The translations under genes and the position numbers were made by a program. 64,000 nt of DNA from Mycolicibacterium mucogenicum DSM 44124 (lineage in GTDB: Bacteria > Actinomycetota > Actinomycetes > Mycobacteriales > Mycobacteriaceae): positions 1,116,001 through 1,180,000 of the forward strand of contig NZ_CP062008.1 of the NCBI RefSeq assembly GCF_005670685.2, given 5' to 3'. Below, piece after piece: positions 56,019 through 64,000 of this stretch. Position 1 is the stretch's first letter, and each line of letters starts with the position of its first letter. The notes below the pieces were generated by a model. It searched no databases, was not told the DNA's origin, and saw nothing but the letters and a program-made list of their open reading frames with translations.

Positions 56019-57303
56019 GCGGTTCGTGAGCCGGCGCCGCGGTAGCGGCCGCCCGCTTGGCTGACTGTTCCCGCAGCAGCCGGATGCCGTGCGACGAGTA
56101 CGCGGCCACCGCGAACACCAGCAGCAGCCAGATCGGCGGATGCGCCAGTTCCCAGACGAACAACGCCGCGAACGCCGGCGCGCGCTGCGTGATGGCGAGG
56201 ACGCCCGCCGCACATGTCAGGGCCACCGCGGGTACGTGCAGGTGCGTATCGGCCAGGCCGTTGAGCGCGAACGTCGCGACGGTGCCCGCGGCCGCGCCGG
56301 TGGCCAGCGCAGGGGTGATCAGGCCGCCGACGGCGCCGACCCGCAGATACAGCGCGGTGAGCAATGGCTTGAGTATCAGGAGTACCGCCGCGGCGGCGAG
56401 GCTCAGTTGCGCGTCGACGCTGACGATCAGCACGCTGCGGCCGTTGCCGGGCAGCTCGGGCCGGTAGATCGAGCAGATGCCAGTCGCCAGCCCGGCCAGG
56501 GCGACGCCCGGGATGAGCACCCAGGACGTCAGCTGCGGCTTGGGCCCAGCGACTGCCATCAGCTTGTTGAAGACCAGGCCGATCACCACCGCAAGCGGTG
56601 CGATGGCCAGCGCAAGCATGGCGAATTGGTACGACAGTGCCGGATCCGGCCAGATGAGATCGCGCTCGAAATGCGTGACGGGGTGCGACACCGCGACCGC
56701 CAGGCTCGACGTGATGAGCGCCGTGCCGACGACCTTGGGATGCCAGGTGCCCATCATGACGCGCGCCGCGAAGAACGCCCCGCCCAGCGGCACGCTGTAC
56801 ACCGCGCCCAGGCCGGCGCCCGCGGCGCAGGACAGCAGAATCTCGCGGTCGCGGGCCGTCAACGTCCCGAGTGTCGACGACGTGAGCCGCCCGAGCCACG
56901 TCGTCCCATAACTGCTGAGCACCGCGGCCAATTGGCGCGGCGCCGTCTCCCGGCCGAGCGAGGCACCCGTGCCGACGGCCAGTGCCTGCAGCGCCGCGTC
57001 GGCCGCCATCGGTAGATGCTGCATCGGCTTCGTGCCGGCGATGGTCGCCGACAACGACGGAGTCCCGCTGCGGCGCCGCAGGATCCACCAGCCGAGCCCC
57101 GCGAGCGCCCCGCCGATCGCCGGTGCCAGCGCGCGCCGAACCGGCGAACTGGCGCCGATGCCGTCGAGCAGGAGGCCGTACGAATAGTGGTAGGCGAGAT
57201 GTTCGACGGCGTGCAGCAGTGAGACCGTCAGTGCCCCGGCGACTCCGGCGAGCAGGCCGGTGAGCAGCACCGCACTGCCGAACTCCAGTGCACGTCGCGT
57301 CAC
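56005..57303 (-). CDS. CLC-type chloride channel/transporter
   Basis: This 432-aa protein from GTG 57303 has about 10-12 membrane helices. CLC selectivity segments are ASLGRETAP (GREGP region, gating Glu kept, a Thr-Ala replacing Gly) and [18 protein letters not shown] (GxFxPPLxG region). A final helix is followed by an Ala-rich tail. It is probably a Cl- channel or Cl-/H+ antiporter. It is divergent from mshB with 28 bases between starts. In M. tuberculosis this interval holds a TetR gene, PPE17 and PE11 instead. Confidence 0.88.
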   Translation of the reverse strand: MTRRALEFGSAVLLTGLLAGVAGALTVSLLHAVEHLAYHYSYGLLLDGIGASSPVRRALAPAIGGALAGLGWWILRRRSGTPSLSATIAGTKPMQHLPMAADAALQALAVGTGASLGRETAPRQLAAVLSSYGTTWLGRLTSSTLGTLTARDREILLSCAAGAGLGAVYSVPLGGAFFAARVMMGTWHPKVVGTALITSSLAVAVSHPVTHFERDLIWPDPALSYQFAMLALAIAPLAVVIGLVFNKLMAVAGPKPQLTSWVLIPGVALAGLATGICSIYRPELPGNGRSVLIVSVDAQLSLAAAAVLLILKPLLTALYLRVGAVGGLITPALATGAAAGTVATFALNGLADTHLHVPAVALTCAAGVLAITQRAPAFAALFVWELAHPPIWLLLVFAVAAYSSHGIRLLREQSAKRAAATAAPAHEPLRGP

Positions 57304-57331
57304 CCGGTGAATGTATGCCAGCCTGGGGGAT

Positions 57332-58210
57332 ATGGAGACCCCACGGCTGCTGTTCGTCCATGCCCATCCGGATGACGAGACACTGACTACCGGAGCGACC
57401 ATCGCGCACTACGCGGCCCGCGGCGCCGACGTACGGGTGCTCACGTGCACCCTGGGCGAAGAGGGCGAGGTCATCGGTTCGCAGTGGGCGCAGCTGGCGG
57501 TCGACGGAGCAGACCAACTCGGTGGCTACCGCATCGGCGAATTGACCTCGGCGCTGCGGGAATTGGGCGTCGACCGGCCGCGGTATCTGGGCGGGGCCGG
57601 GCGTTGGCGTGACTCCGGCATGGAAGGCAGCCCGGCACGGCACCGCCAGCGGTTCGCCGACGCCGACATGGACGAGGCCGTCGCCGAACTGGTGGCGGTG
57701 CTGCGGGACTTCCGCCCGCACGTCGTCGTCACCTACGACCCCAACGGCGGGTACGGGCATCCCGACCACATCCAGGCGCACCGGGTGACGACGGCCGCGG
57801 TCGCCGCGTCGGCGGGCGACGGCCATCCGGGCGAGCCGTGGCAGGTCCCGAAGTTCTACTGGACCGTGATGGACGGTGAGTCGATGGCCGAGGCCCTCGA
57901 ATCGCTGAACGGCATCGAACTGCCCGAGAGTTGGGTGCGCATCCCGGCCAGCGCGCTGCCGTTCGACCTCGGGCACCGCATCGACGCCATCATCGACGCG
58001 CAGGACAGCCTGCCGGCCAAGGTCGCCGCCATGCGCGCCCATGAGACGCAGGTGACGGTCGAGCCGACCGGCCGGGTCTTTGCCCTGTCCAACAACATCG
58101 CGCTGCCGATCAGCGCCCTCGAGCACTACGTGTTGGTCGACGGCAAGCCAGGCGAGCGTGACGACCGTGGTGTGGAAACTGACCTACTCAGCGGGATAAA
58201 CCTGGCGTGA
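57332..58210 (+). CDS. mshB: GlcNAc-Ins deacetylase MshB (mycothiol biosynthesis)
   Basis: This 292-aa protein from ATG 57332 has GGGGGA upstream. The LmbE-like fold carries HAHPDDE (zinc His12 and Asp15; Asp14 general base) and [13 protein letters not shown], whose His is the third zinc ligand. It removes acetyl from 1-D-myo-inosityl-GlcNAc, the second step toward mycothiol. It is the counterpart of Rv1170 (303 aa). A 35-aa gene and the Rv1171-like membrane gene follow closely on the same strand. Confidence 0.96.
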   Translation: METPRLLFVHAHPDDETLTTGATIAHYAARGADVRVLTCTLGEEGEVIGSQWAQLAVDGADQLGGYRIGELTSALRELGVDRPRYLGGAGRWRDSGMEGSPARHRQRFADADMDEAVAELVAVLRDFRPHVVVTYDPNGGYGHPDHIQAHRVTTAAVAASAGDGHPGEPWQVPKFYWTVMDGESMAEALESLNGIELPESWVRIPASALPFDLGHRIDAIIDAQDSLPAKVAAMRAHETQVTVEPTGRVFALSNNIALPISALEHYVLVDGKPGERDDRGVETDLLSGINLA

Positions 58211-58241
58211 CACCGGGAAGCGGGGGAGTAGGGTAGCCGCC

Positions 58242-58349
58242 ATGGACTCGGATCTGGACCCCAACTTGCAGCACCTGCAGGGCCTCGGCGACAACTATCA
58301 GTGGGTCGTCGGTTCGCTGGTTTCGCTGCTCGACAGCATCCCGACCTGA
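58242..58349 (+). CDS. small protein, 35 aa, between mshB and the Rv1171-like gene
   Basis: A 35-codon frame from ATG 58242, 31 bases after mshB, begins MDSDLDPNLQHLQGL and ends SLVSLLDSIPT. It has an acidic N terminus and a short hydrophobic helix WVVGSLVSLL. GGGGAG and AGGG lie upstream. The next gene starts 11 bases after its stop, so translational coupling is plausible. No family recognised. A chance frame is possible, but spacing and codon use favour a real gene. Confidence 0.6.
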   Translation: MDSDLDPNLQHLQGLGDNYQWVVGSLVSLLDSIPT

Positions 58350-58360
58350 CGTCTGTCCCG

Positions 58361-58753
58361 GTGCGCGCCGACTCCGGTCGGGCGCGTTCGTTGATGCTCG
58401 GTGTGCTGGCGCTCGACGGCGTCTTGTCCGCCATTGCCGGCGCACTGTTCCTGCCGCTCTATCTCGGCCCCGTGCCGTTCCCGATCAGTGGCCTGCTCAG
58501 TGGTCTCGTCAACGCGGCCCTGGTCTGGGCCGGCCTGCAGTGGACGTCCCGTCCGCGCCTGGCCGCGCTCCCGATGTGGGCCTGGTTGTCGACGGTCGTG
58601 CTTCTGCTGCTCGGTGGGCCCGGCGATGACGTGGTGTTCGGCGGCCGCGGAATCATGCAGGCCTCACCGTTGATCTTCTTGCTGCTCGGTGCGACGCCGC
58701 CCGGCGTGGTGTTGTGGCGAAATGCCCAGCGGCGCGCCGCATTGCCGGATTAG
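58361..58753 (+). CDS. small membrane protein (Rv1171-like)
   Basis: This protein is about 130 aa from GTG 58361, with four membrane helices (LMLGVLALDGVLSAIAGALFLPLYLG, then GLLSGLVNAALVWAGL, WLSTVVLLLLGG and LIFLLLGATPPGVVLW). Its position after mshB and its size fit Rv1171 (146 aa). Function unknown. It ends 29 bases before a perfect 44-base palindrome. Confidence 0.82.
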   Translation: MRADSGRARSLMLGVLALDGVLSAIAGALFLPLYLGPVPFPISGLLSGLVNAALVWAGLQWTSRPRLAALPMWAWLSTVVLLLLGGPGDDVVFGGRGIMQASPLIFLLLGATPPGVVLWRNAQRRAALPD

Positions 58754-58782
58754 CGCCCGGGCTCTCTGCACAACTCGCGTCC

Positions 58783-58826
58783 GGAGTCGTCAACTTTCCT
58801 TGACGTCAAGGAAAGTTGACGACTCC
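58783..58826. terminator. perfect 44-base palindrome between convergent genes
   Basis: 22-base arms with no loop: the left arm begins GGAGTCGTCAACTTTCCTTG and the centre is TTGACGTCAA. It lies between the stops of the Rv1171-like gene (58753) and the Lys/Pro-rich gene (58868). It most likely acts as a bidirectional terminator; flanking CTCTGCACAACTCGCG and CGACTGTGTGACCAGAG weakly resemble the repeat at 13997. Confidence 0.8.
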
Positions 58827-58867
58827 TGGTCGACTGTGTGACCAGAGACGGCTGTCCCGGTCCGGGT

Positions 58868-60229
58868 TCAGCTCTTGGCCGCGTGGCTTGCCGAACCGGC
58901 ACTTTGGCCGCCGGTCGCGCCCTGCGACTGGCCGGTGCCCTTGTCGCCCTTGGTCTTGCCGCTTGCGGCCTTGTCGCCCTTGCCGGGCTTCGCGGTTCCG
59001 GTGGTGCCGGTCGGGTGATCCGTGGCGGCGTTGGTGTTCTTGGCCTCGGTCTTGTCGCCCGCCTTCTTGCCGGGCTTCTTGACGGGCTTGGGTGCCTTGA
59101 CCTCGTCCTGCGGCTTGGCCGGGCCTTCGGAGTCGCCGGTTGCCGGAGTGCCCGACTTGGGCTCGGTCGTCGGGTCGGCCTTGGGGTCGGTCTTGGGCTC
59201 GGTCTTCGGGTCGGCGGCTTTCGGATCCGCCTTCGGGTCCGCCTTGGGCTCGGCCTGTGGGTCGGTCGGCTGCTGCCCGGCTTCGGTGCCCGTGGTCTGC
59301 GTGCTCTTGTCGTCGGACTTGGCCTTGTCGTCCGCCTTCGTCGGCGTCACAGCCGGCGTCTCGGCAGGCTTCTCGGCGGTCTTGTCCGCAGGGTTGTCAG
59401 CGGCCTTGTCGGCCGGGGTCTGCGCGGCGGTCGGCGCGAGCTTGCTCGCCGGGTCGGTCTCCGCGGCGACCTTGTCGGCGGCGACCTTGGCGGGCACCAG
59501 GGCGGCGGCCAGGCTGGTCAGCGTGGTCTGGACCGTCTTGGCGATCGACTCGAGCGTCGTCTGTGTGGCGGCGAGCGATCCGATGGGCGGCAGCGGCGGA
59601 ATCGGCGGGATGAGCCACCCGAAGAAGTAGTTGAACTCCGCGATACCGAAGTTGATGACGTCGTTGACCGAGTAACGGATGGCGTTACCGATGCCGTTGA
59701 CCCACACGCCCAGGTTGAGCGGATTGTTCACGATCGGCACGACTGCCTGGTAGAAGATGTTGTCCGAGACCGGCCGGATCAGCGTCCAGTAGAAGATGTC
59801 GGTCTGGGCGGCGACCGTGCCCGCGAACGGCACGAACCAGTTCAGCCAGTAGAGAACGTCGGTGGCGTAGTCGACGCCCCAGTCCACCCAGGCCTGAATG
59901 CCGGTGTACGCGTTGGTCAGCCAGTCACTGGCCGCGTTCGTCGGGGTGACGACCGGCCCGGCTGCCGACGGTGCGGCCGCCAACGGGTTCGGCCCGACCT
60001 TGGGGACGACGCCCGCGGCAGGCAGCTTGGGCGGTGCCGGCGGCGCCATGTTGCTCGCCGCGGCCAGCAGCTTGACCATGGCCTCGGTCAGGTGCGGCTG
60101 GACGGTGGTCGGGTGGGCCGGGACCGCGACGTCGGCGGGAACCACCTGGATGGGGGTCAGTGCGAGAGCTGTGGCGGTCGCAGCGGCGGCGCCCGCCATC
60201 ACATACGAGCGGACAGAAACGGACACCAT
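58868..60229 (-). CDS. secreted mycobacterial protein with Lys/Pro/Thr-rich tail
   Basis: This 453-aa protein has a signal peptide (to about residue 33, ending ALALTPIQVVPA) and a conserved globular region at about 85-210 rich in Trp/Tyr/Phe (YTGIQAWVDWGVDYATDVLYWLNWFVPF, YFFGWLIPPIPPLPP). The last 200 residues are disordered, Lys/Asp/Pro/Thr-rich with KADPKADPK-type repeats. This layout is common in mycobacterial surface proteins once grouped with PE-PGRS neighbours. It has no PE domain. It occupies the place of PE12 (Rv1172c) and is divergent from fbiC. Function unknown. Confidence 0.82.
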   Translation of the reverse strand: MVSVSVRSYVMAGAAAATATALALTPIQVVPADVAVPAHPTTVQPHLTEAMVKLLAAASNMAPPAPPKLPAAGVVPKVGPNPLAAAPSAAGPVVTPTNAASDWLTNAYTGIQAWVDWGVDYATDVLYWLNWFVPFAGTVAAQTDIFYWTLIRPVSDNIFYQAVVPIVNNPLNLGVWVNGIGNAIRYSVNDVINFGIAEFNYFFGWLIPPIPPLPPIGSLAATQTTLESIAKTVQTTLTSLAAALVPAKVAADKVAAETDPASKLAPTAAQTPADKAADNPADKTAEKPAETPAVTPTKADDKAKSDDKSTQTTGTEAGQQPTDPQAEPKADPKADPKAADPKTEPKTDPKADPTTEPKSGTPATGDSEGPAKPQDEVKAPKPVKKPGKKAGDKTEAKNTNAATDHPTGTTGTAKPGKGDKAASGKTKGDKGTGQSQGATGGQSAGSASHAAKS

Positions 60230-60439
60230 GACTCCTTGAACTGATCGCGTCCCGACCCACTGAACTTACGCGCTCGTCACCAAATTCGGCTAATAGTCTG
60301 CGGGTTTGCTGTGGGTGTCGAGGCATGGGGCGCGCGCCGCGCCGACGAGCTGGCGCTACTGTGGCCGGTATGCCAGGCGCAGTGGTTTCAGAATGTGAGA
60401 CGCGCGGATGAACGTCGACTTCATCGGGGTTACACGGAA

Positions 60440-63019
60440 GTGGCTCTGAACCCCCAGAACGGCGCAGACCTGCCTCTTCCCGTGGTCCCACCGCTCGCCG
60501 CCCCCGCATCGTCGTCCGCCTTACGTCGCGTGCTGCGCCGCGCTCGTGATGGTGTGGCGCTGAATGTGGACGAGGCTGCGATCGCGATGACGGCCCGCGG
60601 CGACGATCTCGTGGATCTCTGTGCGAGTGCCGCCCGGGTGCGTGACGCCGGGCTCGAAGCAGCGGGCCGGCGCGGCGCGACCGGCCGGTTGCCGGTGTCG
60701 TATTCGCGCAAGGTGTTCATCCCCGTCACTCATCTGTGCCGCGACACCTGCCATTACTGCACGTTCGTGACGGTGCCGGGCAAGCTGCGCGCCCAGGGCA
60801 TGGGCATGTACATGGAGCCCGACGAGATTCTCGACGTGGCCCGCCGCGGCGCCGAGTTGGGATGCCAGGAGGCCCTTTTCACCCTCGGTGACCGTCCGGA
60901 AGACCGCTGGGACGAGGCCAAGCAGTGGCTCGACGAGCGCGGCTATGACTCCACGCTCGACTACGTGCGGGCCATGGCCATCCGTGTCCTCGAGGAAACG
61001 GGTCTGCTGCCGCACCTGAATCCCGGCGTCATGAGCTGGTCGGAACTGTCTCGGCTCAAGCCGGTGGCGCCGTCGATGGGCATGATGCTCGAGACCACGT
61101 CGCGGCGGCTGTTCGAGACCAAGGGCCTGGCGCACTACGGCAGCCCCGACAAGGACCCGGCGGTGCGCCTGCGCACGCTCGACGACGCGGGCCGGCTGTC
61201 GATCCCGTTCACCACGGGCCTGCTGGTCGGTATCGGTGAGAATCTCACCGAACGGGCCGAGACCATGCACGCGATCCGCAAGTCGCACAAGGAATTCGGG
61301 CACGTGCAGGAAGTCATCGTGCAGAACTTCCGGGCCAAGGACCACACGGCCATGGCGGCCACCCCCGATGCCGGGATCGACGATTTCCTGGCCACCATCG
61401 CGGTGACCCGCCTGGTGCTGGGCCCGAAGATGCGGATTCAGGCGCCGCCGAATCTGGTGTCCCGCGAGGAATGCCTGGCGCTGATCGGTGCCGGCGTGGA
61501 CGACTGGGGCGGGGTGTCGCCGCTGACGCCCGACCATGTGAATCCGGAACGTCCGTGGCCGGCGCTGGACGATCTGGCCGGGGTGACTGCTGAAGCGGGT
61601 TATGACCTGGTGCAGCGGTTGACGGCGCAGCCCTCGTACGTGCAGGCCGGGGCGGCGTGGATCGACCCGCGCGTGCGCGGGCATGTCGATGCGCTGGCCG
61701 ACCCGGAGACCGGGTGGGCGCGTGAGGTGAACCCCGTCGGCCTGCCGTGGCAGGAACCCGACGAGGCATCAGAGTCGTTGGGCCGCACCGATCTGCACAC
61801 CGCGATCGACACCGAGGGCCGGCTGACCGAGACGCGCAGCGACCTCGGTAGCGCGTTCGGTGACTGGGAGTCCATCCGGGAGAAGGTTTCCGAGCTGGCG
61901 GCTCGTGCCCCAGAGCGCATCGATACCGACGTGCTGGCCGCGCTGCGGTCGGCCGAGCGCGACCCGGGCGGTTGCTCCGACGACGAGTACCTGGCACTGG
62001 CGACTGCTGATGGTCCGGCGCTGGATGCCGTTGCGGCGCTGGCGGATTCGCTGCGGCGGGATGTCGTGGGTGATGACGTCACGTTCGTGGTGAACCGGAA
62101 CATCAACTTCACCAACATCTGCTACACGGGCTGCCGGTTCTGCGCGTTCGCGCAGCGCAAGGGTGACGCCGATGCCTACTCGCTATCGACCGACGAGGTC
62201 GCCGACCGGGCCTGGGAGGCGCATGTCGCCGGGGCCACCGAGGTCTGCATGCAGGGCGGCATCGATCCGGAGTTGCCGGTGACCGGGTACGCCGATCTGG
62301 TGCGGGCGGTGAAGAAGCGGGTGCCGTCGATGCACGTGCATGCCTTCTCGCCGATGGAGATTGCCAACGGTGTCACGCGCAGCGGGTTGTCGGTGCGCGA
62401 GTGGCTGACCTCGCTGCGGGAAGCGGGCCTGGACACCATCCCGGGCACCGCCGCCGAGATCCTCGACGACGAGGTCCGCTGGGTGCTGACCAAGGGCAAG
62501 CTGCCGACCGCCGAGTGGATCAACGTGGTGACCACGGCGCACGAGGTGGGGCTGCGGTCGTCGTCGACGATGATGTACGGGCACGTGGACACCCCGAAGC
62601 ATTGGGTGGGGCACCTCAACGTGCTGCGCGGAATCCAGGACCGCACAGGCGGTTTCACCGAGTTCGTGCCGCTGCCGTTCGTGCACCAGTCCTCGCCGCT
62701 GTATCTGGCCGGCGGGGCGCGGCCCGGACCGACGCACCGTGACAACCGTGCGGTGCACGCGCTGGCGCGGATCATGCTGCACGGCCGGATTCCGAGCATC
62801 CAGACCTCGTGGGTCAAGCTCGGGGTGGAGCGCACGCAGGTGATGCTGCAGGGCGGTGCCAATGATCTCGGTGGCACGCTGATGGAGGAGACGATCTCCC
62901 GCATGGCCGGTTCGGAGAACGGCTCTGCCAAGACCGTCGCCGAGCTGGTCGCCATCGCCGAAGGCATCGGCCGCCCGGCCCGCCAACGCAGCACCGACTA
63001 CTCGCCCCTGGCGGCTTAG
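60440..63019 (+). CDS. fbiC: FO synthase FbiC (coenzyme F420 biosynthesis)
   Basis: This 859-aa fusion starts at GTG 60440 (M. tuberculosis FbiC is 856 aa). The N-terminal CofG half has the radical-SAM cluster CRDTCHYC; the C-terminal CofH half has CYTGCRFC. Conserved stretches include [45 protein letters not shown] and the C-terminal [18 protein letters not shown]. It joins tyrosine and the flavin precursor to make FO, the F420 chromophore. It is the counterpart of Rv1173. The roughly 210 bases between it and the divergent secreted-protein gene hold its promoter; no clear ribosome site is seen. Confidence 0.97.
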   Translation: MALNPQNGADLPLPVVPPLAAPASSSALRRVLRRARDGVALNVDEAAIAMTARGDDLVDLCASAARVRDAGLEAAGRRGATGRLPVSYSRKVFIPVTHLCRDTCHYCTFVTVPGKLRAQGMGMYMEPDEILDVARRGAELGCQEALFTLGDRPEDRWDEAKQWLDERGYDSTLDYVRAMAIRVLEETGLLPHLNPGVMSWSELSRLKPVAPSMGMMLETTSRRLFETKGLAHYGSPDKDPAVRLRTLDDAGRLSIPFTTGLLVGIGENLTERAETMHAIRKSHKEFGHVQEVIVQNFRAKDHTAMAATPDAGIDDFLATIAVTRLVLGPKMRIQAPPNLVSREECLALIGAGVDDWGGVSPLTPDHVNPERPWPALDDLAGVTAEAGYDLVQRLTAQPSYVQAGAAWIDPRVRGHVDALADPETGWAREVNPVGLPWQEPDEASESLGRTDLHTAIDTEGRLTETRSDLGSAFGDWESIREKVSELAARAPERIDTDVLAALRSAERDPGGCSDDEYLALATADGPALDAVAALADSLRRDVVGDDVTFVVNRNINFTNICYTGCRFCAFAQRKGDADAYSLSTDEVADRAWEAHVAGATEVCMQGGIDPELPVTGYADLVRAVKKRVPSMHVHAFSPMEIANGVTRSGLSVREWLTSLREAGLDTIPGTAAEILDDEVRWVLTKGKLPTAEWINVVTTAHEVGLRSSSTMMYGHVDTPKHWVGHLNVLRGIQDRTGGFTEFVPLPFVHQSSPLYLAGGARPGPTHRDNRAVHALARIMLHGRIPSIQTSWVKLGVERTQVMLQGGANDLGGTLMEETISRMAGSENGSAKTVAELVAIAEGIGRPARQRSTDYSPLAA

Positions 63020-63114
63020 CTTCTCCCGCGAGCGGGCGTGTTTGCACGTGCTTTCGCGGTGTGTCGCGTGGGCTTAAAGCGCGCTCACAGGTAGCGAGTG
63101 TCAGGCTGGGATCT

Positions 63115-63579
63115 GTGAACACGATTGGCGACATCCCCGCCCACCCGTTTTTCGTCCACTTCATCGTGGTGCTGGCGCCACTGACCGCCATTCTCGCAAT
63201 TCTCTGCGCGGTGTGGAGCGCAGCCCGCGAGCGGCTCGTCTGGTTGACGCTGGCCTTGGCGGTCGTGTTGACCGTGCTGACGCCGCTGGCCACGGAGGCC
63301 GGCGAGTGGCTGGAGCACCAGCAGCAGACCCGGACACCGATCCTGCACGAGCACACGGAACTCGGTGACACGGCGATCTATTTCGCGCTGGGGCTGCTGG
63401 TGGTGTCGTTGGCGCTTGCGTTCCTGCACCGGTGGGGCGCACGCCTCGGTGAACGGCGTGGCGTCGCCGGCGTTGCGGTGGCGGTACTGGCTGTGCTGAT
63501 CGGCGTTGCCTCGATCTATCAGATCGTGCGTATCGGCGACTCGGGCGCTCGCGCGGTGTGGGGCAGCGGCGGGTCGTAA
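63115..63579 (+). CDS. DUF2231 membrane protein
   Basis: This 154-aa protein from GTG 63115 has four membrane helices. The signature NTIGDIPAHPFFVHFIVVLAPLTAILAIL carries the HP-H pair of DUF2231, and ATEAGEWLEHQQ and LGDTAIYFALG follow. The conserved His residues suggest heme or metal contact, not shown. It follows fbiC by 95 bases on the same strand. A longer in-frame start at 63061 is unlikely. Confidence 0.87.
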   Translation: MNTIGDIPAHPFFVHFIVVLAPLTAILAILCAVWSAARERLVWLTLALAVVLTVLTPLATEAGEWLEHQQQTRTPILHEHTELGDTAIYFALGLLVVSLALAFLHRWGARLGERRGVAGVAVAVLAVLIGVASIYQIVRIGDSGARAVWGSGGS

Positions 63580-63610
63580 CCCGCCGCACGTGCGCACGGG
63601 CTGCTATGCC

Positions 63611-63674
63611 GAGCGTGGCGCTTGCCGGTGACGACACGCCGCGCGGAGCGCGGCAACGCCCACGCTCGACGTAG
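63611..63674. repeat. dispersed repeat copy 2, forming a hairpin
   Basis: This is the diverged copy of the 50135-50199 element. Here the ends pair as well: 63611-63626 (GAGCGTGGCGCTTGCC) with 63652-63667, 14 of 16 matching, and an inner CCGCGC/GCGCGG stem. It sits between the convergent DUF2231 and fadH stops, so it may also terminate. Confidence 0.6.
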
Positions 63675-63698
63675 GGCCGCGACCCGCGCAGTGGCTGA

Positions 63699-64000
63699 CT
63701 AGAGCTTGGCCGCCAGCTCGGTCCCCTGACGGATGGCCCGCTTGGCGTCCAGCTCGGCTGCCACGGCGGCGCCGCCGATGACGTGCGGCTCGATGCCGAC
63801 CTCGCGCAGCCCCACTTCGAGATCGCGGACCGACTCCTGGCCGGCGCAGATCACTACGTTGTCGACCTCGAGGACGCGGGCTCCGGACCGGTCCGGACCG
63901 AAGCTGATGTGCAGGCCGGCATCATCGATCTTCTCGTAGTTCACGCCGGAAAGCTGCTGCACATCTTTGGCTTTGACCGACGCCCGGTGCACCCAGCCGC
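63699..64000 (-). CDS. fadH: 2,4-dienoyl-CoA reductase FadH, C-terminal end only
   Basis: About 100 C-terminal residues are visible (GWVHRASVKAKDVQQL to the end LAAKL). VLEVDNVVICAGQESVRDL, with the dinucleotide-domain motif VDNVVICAGQE, then VHVIGGAA-type HVIGGAAVAAELDAKRAI, are the hallmark of the FMN/FAD/4Fe-4S dienoyl-CoA reductases. It removes double bonds during breakdown of unsaturated fatty acids using NADPH. Order after fbiC fits Rv1175c. The N-terminal barrel lies beyond the right edge. Confidence 0.88.
   Translation of the reverse strand, partial: GWVHRASVKAKDVQQLSGVNYEKIDDAGLHISFGPDRSGARVLEVDNVVICAGQESVRDLEVGLREVGIEPHVIGGAAVAAELDAKRAIRQGTELAAKL

Overview
The window is chromosomal DNA of a high-GC mycobacterium, most likely a rapid grower of the Mycolicibacterium type. 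The evidence is recognisable FbiC, MshB, PimE, LpqW, MutT2, TypA, MmpL13 and alpha-methylacyl-CoA racemase genes, Mce-associated proteins, and frequent GTG starts. From about 6.7 kb to the right end the conserved genes follow, in the same order, the M. tuberculosis block Rv1135A to Rv1175c. Non-conserved islands sit between them. These locus names come from memory of family and order, not from a search.

Layout. 0-6.5 kb: alpha/beta hydrolase (cut by the left edge), two Mce-associated membrane proteins, a WS/DGAT-like acyltransferase, DoxX, a DUF3556 membrane protein under a palindrome matching the KstR (cholesterol regulator) consensus, and a FadR-type GntR regulator. 6.7-9.8 kb: a beta-oxidation operon (thiolase, crotonase, acyl-CoA dehydrogenase). 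9.8-14 kb: fasciclin protein, two MFS transporters, gamma-carbonic-anhydrase-like protein. 14-19.2 kb: a branched-chain/sterol side-chain type set (PaaG-like isomerase, Mcr, HSD10-like SDR, nitronate monooxygenase family, second FadE). 19.4-24.5 kb: an unrecognised 40-aa gene, then MmpL13-TetR-methyltransferase, a class III sirtuin and a small GntR protein.

24.66-26.4 kb: a leftward array of 13 tRNA genes interrupted by an HNH endonuclease gene and preceded by an rRNA-leader-like BoxA sequence. It includes Ile(TAT), Arg(TCG) and a class I tRNA with a Leu anticodon TAG. 26.9-32.9 kb: a PucR-type regulator (frameshifted near its C terminus) divergent from an EthA-like Baeyer-Villiger monooxygenase and a self-sufficient CYP102-type P450-reductase fusion. 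32.9-45.7 kb: uracil permease, DUF1697, F420/PPOX protein, an XRE-cupin regulated locus (MFS, acyltransferase, class II aldolase, DapA-like lyase), HhH protein, nitroreductase, DUF1059, a MarR-NTF2-SDR cluster with two copies of one operator, and a CYTH-CHAD protein.

45.7-64 kb: two Ala/Pro-rich secreted proteins, PimE, PCD, MutT2, two small unrecognised genes, TypA, a hypothetical, LpqW, a CLC channel, MshB, a 35-aa gene, a small membrane protein, a Lys/Pro/Thr-rich secreted protein, FbiC, DUF2231 and the C terminus of FadH. PimE and LpqW act in PIM/lipoarabinomannan synthesis, MshB makes mycothiol, and FbiC makes the F420 chromophore. Where M. tuberculosis has narGHJI, PE/PPE genes or REP13E12 in this block, this genome has other small genes or nothing.

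Convergent gene pairs are often separated by strong palindromes or overlap by a few bases. No insertion sequence, integrase, CRISPR array or rRNA gene is seen.
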